Source: Bog-473 sp035483935 (GTDB lineage Bacteria; Actinomycetota; Acidimicrobiia; Acidimicrobiales; RAAP-2). Taken from it: a DNA stretch of 16,921 nucleotides. The position numbers and the translations under genes are program-made. Location: assembly GCA_035483935.1 (NCBI GenBank), contig DATHPK010000144.1:1-16921 (forward strand), given 5' to 3'. Under the pieces are notes generated by a model. That model was not told the DNA's origin and searched no databases. It saw nothing but the letters and a program-made list of their open reading frames with translations. Of this stretch, positions 6,740 to 12,963 are shown piece after piece. Positions within the stretch are counted from its first letter, which is position 1, and each line of letters starts with the position of its first letter.

Positions 6740-7753
6740 TCAGCGCACGAGCACCGCGGCACCGTTGACCCGGTCGTGGGCCAGGTCGCGTAGCGCTTCG
6801 TCGGCGCGGTCCATCGGGTAGGGGGAAGTCGTCACGCGCACGCCGATCCGTGCCGCCTCGCGCAGGAACTCCTCGCCGTCGCGCCGTGTGTTCGCCGTCA
6901 CGCTCTGGAGGGTCCGCTCCTCGAAGAGGTGGCGCTGGTACTGGAGGCCGGGTATGTCGCTGAGGTGGATGCCGGCGATGGCCAGCGTGCCGCCGCGGTC
7001 GAGCGCGGCGAGCGCCGGTGGCACGAGCGAGCCAACGGGCGCGAACAGGAGGGCAGAGTCGAGCGGTTCGGGCGGCTCGGTGTCGGCGTCGCCGGCGCTG
7101 GCCGCACCCAACTCGAGCGCGAGCGCCTGTGCCTCCTTCGAGCGCGTCATGACGTGGACGCGCGCGCCACGCGCCAGTGCGACCTGCGCCGTGATGTGCG
7201 CCGAGCCTCCGAATCCGTAGATCCCGAGCCGCCCGCCGACGGGCAGGTTCGCCCGCTCGAGCGCGCGGTAGCCGATGATCCCGGCACAGAGCAACGGCGC
7301 GGCCTCCTCGTCCCCGAACGCCTCGGGGATGGCGTACGCGTACGCCTCGTCGACGACCGCGTACTCGGCGTAGCCACCGTCGACGTCCCAGCCCATGAAG
7401 GTCGGTGCGAGGCAGAGGTTCTCGCGCCCGGTCGTGCAGAACCGGCACGTGCCGCATGTATGCGCCAACCAGGGCACCCCGACGCGATCGCCCACCCGCC
7501 AACGCTGCGCACCGGGTCCGAGCCGGTCGACGATGCCGACGATCTGGTGTCCCGGGGTGATGAGGCCACGATGCACCGGCAGGTCACCCTCGGTCACGTG
7601 AAGGTCGGTGCGGCAGACGCCGCACACCCGCACGCACACGCGGACCTCGGACGCGGCGGGTTCGGGGACGTCCTTGTGGGCCAGTACCAGCGGATCGCCG
7701 TCGACCGGGCCGGGGCGTCGGACCTCCCACGCCAGCATCGAGGCGGCGCTCAT
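6740..7753 (-). CDS. Zinc-dependent alcohol dehydrogenase, AdhA-like
   Basis: This 337-aa medium-chain dehydrogenase/reductase oxidises alcohols or reduces aldehydes with NAD(P). Catalytic zinc ligands are Cys47 (GVCRTDLH), His69 (PGHQIVG) and Cys156 (PLLCAGIIGYRAL). Structural zinc is held by Cys100, 103, 106 and 114 (CGTCRFCTTGRENLC). The Rossmann loop GIYGFGGSAH (177-186) and the GWDVDGGYAEYA segment are hallmarks of the AdhA-type subgroup of zinc-binding dehydrogenases. The usual Glu next to the zinc His is Gln70. Length is normal. ATG 7753 is supported by TACGCT 7 nt upstream (leaderless layout), and no ribosome site is visible. It is divergent from the acetyltransferase gene with 77 bp between starts. 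The substrate cannot be read from the sequence. Confidence 0.93.
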   Translation of the reverse strand: MSAASMLAWEVRRPGPVDGDPLVLAHKDVPEPAASEVRVCVRVCGVCRTDLHVTEGDLPVHRGLITPGHQIVGIVDRLGPGAQRWRVGDRVGVPWLAHTCGTCRFCTTGRENLCLAPTFMGWDVDGGYAEYAVVDEAYAYAIPEAFGDEEAAPLLCAGIIGYRALERANLPVGGRLGIYGFGGSAHITAQVALARGARVHVMTRSKEAQALALELGAASAGDADTEPPEPLDSALLFAPVGSLVPPALAALDRGGTLAIAGIHLSDIPGLQYQRHLFEERTLQSVTANTRRDGEEFLREAARIGVRVTTSPYPMDRADEALRDLAHDRVNGAAVLVR

Positions 7754-7760
7754 GGCGTGC

Positions 7761-7766
7761 AGCGTA
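7761..7766 (-). promoter_or_regulatory. Putative leaderless -10 box of the alcohol dehydrogenase
   Basis: TACGCT on the minus strand is followed by 7 nt (GCACGCC) and the ATG at 7753. No ribosome site or clear -35 is seen. Confidence 0.5.
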
Positions 7767-7802
7767 CGGGTGTGGCAGGGCGGGCGGTCGAGCAGGTGCC
7801 CC

Positions 7803-7824
7803 TAGCATTGGCGCCGCGAGGAGG
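7803..7824 (+). promoter_or_regulatory. Putative -10 and ribosome site of the acetyltransferase operon
   Basis: TAGCAT (7803-7808) would place transcription start near 7815, just before GAGGAGG at 7818-7824, which is 6 nt from ATG 7831. This gives a very short but Shine-Dalgarno-led leader, unlike the divergent leaderless gene. The -10 is tentative and the ribosome site is clear. Confidence 0.4.
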
Positions 7825-7830
7825 CTGCCC

Positions 7831-8448
7831 ATGTCCGCACTGTCGGCACCGGAGGGTGCGCCTGACTCATCGGATCCCCCCGGGTACCCGCGCGAGCTCG
7901 AGCGCGACGTGGAGTCGGGAGGTCTGCGCTACCACGTGCGGCCGATCCGGCCCGCCGACGCCCCGCAACTGGTCGAGCTCCACGCCAGGCTGTCACCCCG
8001 CTCGGTGTACCTCCGCTTCTTCAGCCCGCATCCGAACCTCAGCGACGCGGAGCTGACGCGTTTCACCGAGGTCGACTACGAGGACCGCCTCGCTCTGGTG
8101 GCCACGGTCCGCGGCCGCCTCGTCGCGGTGGCCCGCTACGACCGTCCGCCCGGTGCGCCCGAAGCCGAGGTCGCCTTCGTGGTCGACGACGCGTACCAGC
8201 ACCACGGCGTGGGATCCGAATTGCTCGACGAGCTGGCCGACGCGGCACGGGCCCGCGGGGTGACCGCATTCAGGGCCGAGACCCTGGCCGAGAACCGGGG
8301 CATGCTCGACGTGTTCCACCACGCGGGGTTTCCGGTGACGTCGGGCATCGAATCCGGGACGGTGACGCTGCGCTTCCCGATCGCGCCCACCCCCGCCTCG
8401 GCCGCCGCGCGCGCGGCGCGCCGCCGACGAGCGGAGACCGCCGGGTGA
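7831..8448 (+). CDS. GNAT-family acetyltransferase, Pat-like
   Basis: This 205-aa enzyme probably transfers acetyl from acetyl-CoA to an amine, plausibly protein lysines. The GNAT core spans about 32-178. It opens with YHVRPIRPADAPQLVEL and LSPRSVYLRFFS, wording typical of the GNAT domain of bacterial protein acetyltransferases (Pat-type). Motif A reads VAFVVDDAYQHHGVGSELL (about 114-132), with Q-x-x-G-x-G at 123-128 for the CoA pyrophosphate. TLAENRGMLDVFHHAGF is motif B. No cAMP-binding domain is fused, unlike mycobacterial Pat. The C-terminus is Ala/Arg-rich. The stop overlaps the GTG of the deacetylase by 4 bp (GTGA), so the two are almost certainly translated together. That context favours a protein-acetylation role over small-molecule acetylation; this is inference. 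Confidence 0.88.
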   Translation: MSALSAPEGAPDSSDPPGYPRELERDVESGGLRYHVRPIRPADAPQLVELHARLSPRSVYLRFFSPHPNLSDAELTRFTEVDYEDRLALVATVRGRLVAVARYDRPPGAPEAEVAFVVDDAYQHHGVGSELLDELADAARARGVTAFRAETLAENRGMLDVFHHAGFPVTSGIESGTVTLRFPIAPTPASAAARAARRRRAETAG

Positions 8449-9491
8449 GCGCGCTCGTGGTGGCCGGGCCATCGGGCGAGACCGTGCACGACGGGGGACC
8501 GCATCACCCCGAGCGCCAGGCACGGGTGGGCGCCGTGATGGACGGTGTGGCGGCTCTGGCGCACGACGGCATCGAGGTGGTCCGGCTTGACGTCATGGAG
8601 GCGCCGCTGGAGGCGCTGGCGCGGGTGCATACCCGGTCCTACCTCGCCGACCTCGAGGAGTTTTGCGCGGAAGGCGGAGGGCACATCGACGCCGACACGT
8701 ACGCGAGGGCTGATTCGTGGGCGGCGGCGCGTCGTGCCGCGGGTGCGGGCCTCGTCGCCCTCGACGAGCTGGACCGCCGAGGAGAGGGGGTGGCCTTCGT
8801 GCCGGTGCGGCCACCAGGCCATCACGCGCTGGCCCAGCGCGCCATGGGCTTCTGCCTGTTGAACAACGTCGCCGTCGCGGCCGCGTCACGTACCGCACGC
8901 GGAGAGCGGGTGCTCGTCGTGGACTGGGACGTGCATCACGGCAACGGCACGCAGGCGATCTTCTGGGACGACCCCGATGTGCTGTACGTCTCCACCCATC
9001 AGCATCCCCTCTATCCGGGTACCGGAGGCGCCGACGAGGTCGGAGGACCCGAGGCCGCCGGCATGACACTCAATCTGCCGCTCCCGCCCGGCGCCACGGG
9101 TGACGTCGTCCGGCGCGCGCTGGACCAGGTGGCACGTCCCGAGATCGAGGCGTTCTCCCCCGACTGGGTCCTCGTGTCGTGCGGCTTCGACGCGCATCGG
9201 GACGACCCGCTCAGCAACCTCGACCTCGAGAGCGGCGACTTCGCCGAGTTGGCGCGCGTCGTCGCCGAGTTCACCCCGTCGCCCGGACGGCTCGCACTCT
9301 TCCTCGAGGGCGGGTACGACCTCGAGGCCCTGCGCCACTCGACGGAAGCCACTCTCCGCGCGCTGGTCGGAGGTCCCGACGTGGACCCAGCGCGCACGAG
9401 CAAAGGAGGGCCGGGTCTGACCCAGCTCCGGGAGGCCGACCAGACCAGGAGGAGGGCCGTCGACCGGTTACTCGATGACGCGCACTCCTGA
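8445..9491 (+). CDS. Histone deacetylase-family (AcuC/HDAC-like) deacetylase
   Basis: This 348-aa zinc hydrolase removes acetyl from lysines or small amines such as polyamines. The catalytic set is intact. RPPGHHA gives the His pair at 126-127, and DWDVHHGNGTQ (160-170) gives zinc ligands Asp162 and His164. SCGFDAH gives Asp249, and FLEGGYD gives the transition-state Tyr291. The N-terminal GPHHPERQARV and HTRSYL segments are also family-typical. The GTG start overlaps the acetyltransferase stop as GTGA; the ATG codons downstream would remove the N-terminal strand. The arrangement parallels the acuA-acuC pair of Bacillus, where an acetyltransferase and a deacetylase control acetyl-CoA synthetase. 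No synthetase gene is in the window. The stop is 5 bp from that of the convergent universal stress protein. Confidence 0.93.
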   Translation: MSALVVAGPSGETVHDGGPHHPERQARVGAVMDGVAALAHDGIEVVRLDVMEAPLEALARVHTRSYLADLEEFCAEGGGHIDADTYARADSWAAARRAAGAGLVALDELDRRGEGVAFVPVRPPGHHALAQRAMGFCLLNNVAVAAASRTARGERVLVVDWDVHHGNGTQAIFWDDPDVLYVSTHQHPLYPGTGGADEVGGPEAAGMTLNLPLPPGATGDVVRRALDQVARPEIEAFSPDWVLVSCGFDAHRDDPLSNLDLESGDFAELARVVAEFTPSPGRLALFLEGGYDLEALRHSTEATLRALVGGPDVDPARTSKGGPGLTQLREADQTRRRAVDRLLDDAHS

Positions 9492-9496
9492 CGGTC

Positions 9497-9940
9497 TCAA
9501 GGGGCGCGGTGCACGAGCACCGGGCAATGCGCGTGGGCAGCGCAGAACTCGCTGACCGAGCCGATGACCATTCCCACGAACTCGCCGTGCCCGCGGCTGC
9601 CGACCACGAGCAAGTCGGCGCCCTTCGACGCCTCCACGAGGACGGGCGCGGGATGGCCTTCCACCACCCGCGCGTCGATGCGCAGCCCGGGGTTCGCAGC
9701 GCGGACAGGTGCAAGGGCCGTTTCGAGGGTCCTACTGATGTCGCTCTGGGGATCGAAGTCCTCGGGTACCGGCACGGCCCAGCCGTAGCTGGAGGGCCAC
9801 TCCCAGGACATCAGCACCTCGAGGCCGGCTGCCGTGCGCTCGGCCTGCTGGACCGCCCACGACAGCGCATCGAGCGAGGACGCGGAGCCATCGAGTCCGA
9901 CGACGATGCGGCCGCCACCGGGTTGCGATACGGAAGTCAT
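9497..9940 (-). CDS. Universal stress protein, ATP-binding type
   Basis: This 147-aa single-domain UspA-like cytoplasmic protein has a first strand reading RIVVGLDGSASSLDALSWA, with the Asp that contacts adenine. The nucleotide motif G-2x-G-9x-G-S is exact at 114-128 (GSRGHGEFVGMVIGS), so it should bind ATP, unlike non-binding UspA. The end (CPVLVHRAP) is typical. GAGGAGA lies 6 nt before the ATG. It is divergent from the DosR/DevR-like regulator by 109 bp. In mycobacteria several ATP-binding Usp proteins belong to the DosR regulon, so control by the neighbouring regulator is a reasonable inference. Confidence 0.93.
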   Translation of the reverse strand: MTSVSQPGGGRIVVGLDGSASSLDALSWAVQQAERTAAGLEVLMSWEWPSSYGWAVPVPEDFDPQSDISRTLETALAPVRAANPGLRIDARVVEGHPAPVLVEASKGADLLVVGSRGHGEFVGMVIGSVSEFCAAHAHCPVLVHRAP

Positions 9941-9965
9941 TCGTCTTCTCCTCGTGTTCGGGTGA

Positions 9966-9982
9966 CCCCTGGACGATAGGGG
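9966..9982 (-). promoter_or_regulatory. Possible promoter and inverted repeat upstream of the stress protein
   Basis: The minus strand carries TATCGT (9973-9978), a possible -10 giving a leader of about 25-30 nt with the ribosome site inside. It sits within a short inverted repeat (CCCCT 9966-9970, AGGGG 9978-9982), so a protein bound there would block the promoter. No -35 is clear, and the repeat is not a good match to the mycobacterial DosR box. Confidence 0.3.
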
Positions 9983-10049
9983 CAGGCGAGCGACCGCACG
10001 GCGGGCGCACGGCCCGGGTGCGAGTAGCCCGATACCTCGGTGGGGTGGG

Positions 10050-10733
10050 ATGATTCATATCGTGGCGATCGGCGTGTTCCTCCTGGACGACCATGAGGTC
10101 GTCCGCAAGGGCCTCCGTGCGCTCCTCGAGGCCTGTGACGACATCGAGATCGTGGGCGAGGCCGACACCGTGGCGGAGGCGCTGATCCGGATCCCGGAGG
10201 ACCGTCCCGACGTCGCCATCCTCGACGTGCGGCTGCCTGACGGCAGCGGCGTCGAAGTGTGCCGCGAGGTGCGCTCGACGTCACCGGAGATCGCGTGCGT
10301 GATGCTGACGTCCTATGCGGACGACGAGGCGCTCATCGCGTCGATCATGGCCGGCGCTGCCGGCTATGTGCTGAAGCAGGTCGGAAGCCTGGACCTGCTC
10401 GACACCATCCGGCGTGCGGGAGCGGGGGAGTCGTTGCTCGACCCGGCCCTGACCGACCGGGTCCTCGAGCGCCTTCGCGAGGGGCCCAAGACCGATCCGC
10501 GCCTTGCCAGCCTTACGCCACAGGAGCGCAAGATCCTCGACCTCATCGCGGAGGGTTACACCAACCGCCAGATCGCCGAGAACATGTTCCTCGCGGAGAA
10601 GACGGTGAAGAACTACGTCTCGAACCTCTTGGCGAAGCTGGGCATGGAGCGCAGGACGCAAGCCGCGACCTTTGCGGCGCGGCTCAACGACCGCTCGGCG
10701 CAGGAAATTCGATCGGACGTCACCGGGACCTGA
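10050..10733 (+). CDS. NarL/LuxR-family response regulator, DosR/DevR-like
   Basis: This 227-aa DNA-binding response regulator has a receiver domain (about 8-125) with the acidic pair Asp13-Asp14 (FLLDDHEVVR), phospho-acceptor Asp59 (ILDVRLPDG), Thr87 (LTSY) and Lys109 (GYVLK). A LuxR-type helix-turn-helix follows at about 155-212 (LTPQERKILDLIAEG, then FLAEKTVKNYVSNLLAKLG). The DDHEVVR, LTSY and FLAEKTVKNYVS wording closely follows mycobacterial DosR/DevR, the hypoxia and dormancy regulator. No histidine kinase lies in the window, so its partner is elsewhere. ATG 10050 directly follows a G-rich run. GTG 10062 would match the DosR N-terminus better and has more normal spacing from that run, so the true start may be there. 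The stop codon lies in a hairpin loop. Confidence 0.92.
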   Translation: MIHIVAIGVFLLDDHEVVRKGLRALLEACDDIEIVGEADTVAEALIRIPEDRPDVAILDVRLPDGSGVEVCREVRSTSPEIACVMLTSYADDEALIASIMAGAAGYVLKQVGSLDLLDTIRRAGAGESLLDPALTDRVLERLREGPKTDPRLASLTPQERKILDLIAEGYTNRQIAENMFLAEKTVKNYVSNLLAKLGMERRTQAATFAARLNDRSAQEIRSDVTGT

Positions 10734-10740
10734 CCCGGTG
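10721..10740 (+). terminator. Hairpin spanning the regulator stop codon
   Basis: CACCGGG (10721-10727) pairs perfectly with CCCGGTG (10734-10740), and the 6-nt loop ACCTGA contains the TGA stop (10731-10733). GGCCT-CGTGTC-AGGCC (10740-10755) forms a second, alternative stem right after. No T-run follows. It sits between convergent genes and may serve both directions. Confidence 0.4.
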
Positions 10741-10780
10741 GCCTCGTGTCAGGCCGCGCGGCCCGACCTTCCGCTGTTCG

Positions 10781-11107
10781 TCAACATGCTGCGTTCGACG
10801 TCTCGATGTCGATGCCCATGGCGCTCAACGCCCGGCACAGGCGGTCACGCTCGCGCTCGGGCTGCTCGAACCGGCTGGGTTCGCTCTCGATGCCGACGAC
10901 CTCCGCCAGCTCGAGCAGCGCGACGTCGTAGCCGATCTGGAGGGCCAGGACCGCGGGCACGGTGTCGACGTTGTGCTGCGGTACGCCCAGCTCGAGCTCC
11001 TCGCGGCAGCGCCGGACTTGTTCGAGCGCGCGGTTCCTGTTCGGTTCGGTTCTACGGGGAGGCCGCTGTTCGAGCGCGGCGTCAAGCAACTGGGTATACA
11101 TCGACAT
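10781..11107 (-). CDS. Hypothetical protein, 108 aa
   Basis: I recognise no family. The frame has strongly G/C-biased third positions in its body, as the neighbouring real genes do, which supports coding. The protein (MSMYTQLLDAALEQRPPRR at the start) is soluble and helix-prone with many Glu, Arg and Leu. The segment ALEQVRRCREELELG could form an amphipathic helix, and VLALQIGYDVALLELAEVVG is a hydrophobic helical core. ATG 11107 is chosen because it lies 17 nt after the stop of a small upstream ORF on the same strand, and the longer frame beyond it looks non-coding. The ribosome site is weak (AGGA just before the ATG), consistent with coupling to the upstream ORF. It is convergent with the DosR-like gene. 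Confidence 0.7.
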   Translation of the reverse strand: MSMYTQLLDAALEQRPPRRTEPNRNRALEQVRRCREELELGVPQHNVDTVPAVLALQIGYDVALLELAEVVGIESEPSRFEQPERERDRLCRALSAMGIDIETSNAAC

Positions 11108-11124
11108 GGTCCTGACTGGATCGA

Positions 11125-11265
11125 TCAGCGAATGTTCTCGGTGCGGGCTCGCCGCAAGGAGGGGTCGAACACGACATCCCCGCCGAGCGGGGGGAGCAAA
11201 TAGGACGGGAGAACCGCGGGATAGAGGTCCCGCCGTCTGCGCAGCCATCGCTTCGTTCTCTTCAC
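11125..11265 (-). CDS. Small basic protein, 46 aa
   Basis: The start is GTG 11265, set 5 nt behind AGGAGG (within AAAGGAGGGG on the minus strand, 11271-11276), one of the strongest ribosome sites in the window. The product begins KRTKRWLRRRRDLYP, a highly basic N-terminus, followed by AVLPSYLLPPLGGDVVFDPS and a basic tail. The middle is hydrophobic with several prolines and is too short and interrupted for a clear membrane helix. No family is recognised. ATG 11331 would give a 68-aa version with a poorer ribosome site. It is followed after 17 nt by the 108-aa gene, suggesting a two-gene operon. The basic head suggests nucleic-acid, membrane-surface or polyphosphate contact; this is only a guess. 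Confidence 0.6.
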   Translation of the reverse strand: MKRTKRWLRRRRDLYPAVLPSYLLPPLGGDVVFDPSLRRARTENIR

Positions 11266-11452
11266 CGTCCCCTCCTTTCGCCGCCACTCCTTCGCACTGC
11301 CCGTGGCCGTCTTCCAGGCTGCGAACAGCATGCGCTTCCTGGTCGCGGCGCGACAGGGCCAGATGTCACATGGGTGGCGGCGGAGATGGCGCGTCGGAAA
11401 GGCTGGAGGGCAGCACTGGAGAAGGGCTACGTCGCGTGAGATTCCGCCAGAA

Positions 11453-11493
11453 TTGGAAAATGGCGACCGAGGGGGGTGGCCGCCATTCTCCAA
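11453..11493 (-). repeat. 16-bp inverted repeat, paired best as minus-strand RNA
   Basis: Arms 11453-11468 and 11478-11493 are complementary over 16 positions except two, around a 9-nt G-rich spacer. On the plus strand the two differences are A-C mismatches. On the minus strand they become G-U pairs, so a minus-strand transcript would form an uninterrupted 16-bp stem with a C-rich loop. No T-run follows on either side. It lies about 190 nt upstream of the 46-aa gene. Confidence 0.5.
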
Positions 11494-11551
11494 GCACCGT
11501 TGTCTGGGAAGAGGAGGGTGTCCTCGGAATTGTGCAACCCGCGTGCCCCAA

Positions 11552-11604
11552 TTCGGTAGAGCCGAAAGTAACGGATTCTTCGCAAACGGGCCCTTTTCCA
11601 GGGC
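11552..11604 (+). promoter_or_regulatory. Two small hairpins ahead of the CoA-transferase gene
   Basis: TTCGG-TAGAG-CCGAA (11552-11566) and GCCCT-TTTCC-AGGGC (11590-11604) are perfect 5-bp stems with 5-nt loops. They lie 47-99 nt before ATG 11651. They could be leader structures or operator sites; their role is unknown. Confidence 0.3.
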
Positions 11605-11650
11605 AAATGAACGTTTGGCCGACCGTGCACACAAGGCACAAGGGAGCAGT

Positions 11651-12952
11651 ATGATCAAGGTCTTGCCCGTCGATGAGGCCGTCGCGCTGCTGCGGCCGGT
11701 GGACTCACTCGGGTTCGGGCTGGGGCCGGCGAACCCCGACACCTTCCTCACTGCGCTGGGCGTCCGCGACGACTGGCAGGACCTCCAGGTCGGTGGGGCA
11801 CTCTGCCTCAACTACTACGAGGTCTTCACCCGACCCGGCGTTTCGTACCGCTGCGGATTCTTCGGGCCGGCCGAGCGCCTCCTGCACGACGGGGGCTACC
11901 GGGTGGAGCTCGTGCCCGGGGGGTTCCGGCAGTTCGCACCCATCCTGGCCCGCTTCGCGCCGCGGGTGATGGTCGCCCAGGCCGCGCCACCCGACGATGC
12001 GGGCAACGTCAACCTCTCCCTGCACCTCGGCGCGACAAGGGACGAACTTCTGCGTGCCGGACGCGACCCGGAGCGGCTGCTGATCGTAGAGGTCAACACC
12101 AATCTGCCCAGGACTCGCAGCCTGCCACCGACGTACGACAACACCATCCCGCTCGGAGTGGTCGACGTGCTCGTGGAGACGGACGCGACGCCGTTCGCGT
12201 TGGCCGACGCGCCCGCGGACGAGGTCGACGCGGCCATCGCCGCCTTCGCGCTCGCCTTTATCAAGGACGGCTCGACGCTGCAGACGGGCATCGGCGCCAT
12301 CCCCAACATCGTTGCGACCGAGCTGGCGGCGAGCGCACTCGGCGGGTTCGGGATCCACTCCGAGATGTTCACGACCGGGTTGATGCGACTCCACCAGGCC
12401 GGAAAGGTGACCAACGACGCCAAGGGTGTCTTCGACGGCGTCTCGGTCACGACGTTCGCCCTCGGGACGGCGGAGCTCTACGAGTGGCTCGACGGCAACG
12501 GCGACGTCGCGTTCCTTCCCGTCGAGACCGTGAACGACCCGACGGTCATCGCGAAGAACGCAAACCTCGTCTCGATCAACGGCGCCCTGTCGGTGGACCT
12601 CTACGGCCAGGTGGTGGCCGACAGCATCGACGGCCGCCAGATCTCGGGGGTGGGCGGACACGAAGACTTCGTCGCGGGTGCGGAGCTGCATCTGGACGCC
12701 CATTCCCTCATCTGCCTGCGCTCGACCGCTCGGCGCGACGGCAAGGTCGTTTCGCGGATCGCCGGCCTCCTGCCGGCGGGATCGGTCGTGTCGACCCCGC
12801 GCCACCACACCGGTGTGGTGGTCACCGAATACGGCGCGGCCGAGCTGGCGGGCCTCACCGTGAGCGAGCGGGCCCACGCCCTCGTCGACATTGCCCACCC
12901 GGATTTCCGCGACGACCTGCGAAAGGTCGCTGACGGGTTAGGTCGGGCCTGA
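11651..12952 (+). CDS. Acetyl-CoA hydrolase/CoA-transferase family protein
   Basis: This 433-aa cytoplasmic enzyme moves CoA between acyl-CoA and a carboxylic acid (for example acetate, succinate or 4-hydroxybutyrate), or hydrolyses acetyl-CoA. Two CoA-transferase lobes are visible. LQTGIGAIPNIVA marks the oxyanion/CoA site, and the catalytic glutamate is Glu238 in GIHSEMFTTGL. ISGVGGHEDFVAGA replaces the more common GGQxDF. The C-terminal signature is TPRHHTGVVVTEYGAAELAG and AHPDFRDDL. The length is typical. ATG 11651 has AGGGAG 4 nt upstream; the frame extends further up without a better start. Its acid substrate cannot be told from sequence. It is convergent with the esterase operon, with 6 bp between stops. 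Confidence 0.9.
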   Translation: MIKVLPVDEAVALLRPVDSLGFGLGPANPDTFLTALGVRDDWQDLQVGGALCLNYYEVFTRPGVSYRCGFFGPAERLLHDGGYRVELVPGGFRQFAPILARFAPRVMVAQAAPPDDAGNVNLSLHLGATRDELLRAGRDPERLLIVEVNTNLPRTRSLPPTYDNTIPLGVVDVLVETDATPFALADAPADEVDAAIAAFALAFIKDGSTLQTGIGAIPNIVATELAASALGGFGIHSEMFTTGLMRLHQAGKVTNDAKGVFDGVSVTTFALGTAELYEWLDGNGDVAFLPVETVNDPTVIAKNANLVSINGALSVDLYGQVVADSIDGRQISGVGGHEDFVAGAELHLDAHSLICLRSTARRDGKVVSRIAGLLPAGSVVSTPRHHTGVVVTEYGAAELAGLTVSERAHALVDIAHPDFRDDLRKVADGLGRA

Positions 12953-12963
12953 GCTCCGTCAGG
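12948..12963. terminator. Short hairpin between convergent stops
   Basis: CCTGA-GCTCCG-TCAGG includes the stop codons of both convergent genes in its arms. The stem is only 5 bp and no T-run follows, so the pairing may simply reflect two facing TGA codons. Confidence 0.2.

Larger units (their letters stand above)
11266..11650. other. Hairpin-rich intergenic region, no gene seen
   Basis: Divergent spacer between the small minus operon and the CoA-transferase. Open frames crossing it lack a plausible start signal. The part from about 11430 to 11640 is visibly less GC-rich than the flanking genes and holds the inverted repeats listed separately. The ribosome site AGGGAG (11641-11646) serves ATG 11651. 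I could not place a confident promoter. Confidence 0.5.

Noticed and set aside
9941..10049. DosR-type box in the stress protein/regulator spacer
   Set aside because: No stretch matches the GGGACT...AGTCCC-like palindrome well enough on either strand.
11303..11650. N-terminal extension of the CoA-transferase
   Set aside because: The extended part has no family similarity. ATG 11651 has a ribosome site, and the product then matches the family's usual beginning and length.
11125..11811. Longer minus-strand frame ending with the 46-aa protein
   Set aside because: The far part runs antisense to the CoA-transferase and has no start signal. Only the last 46 codons follow a strong ribosome site.
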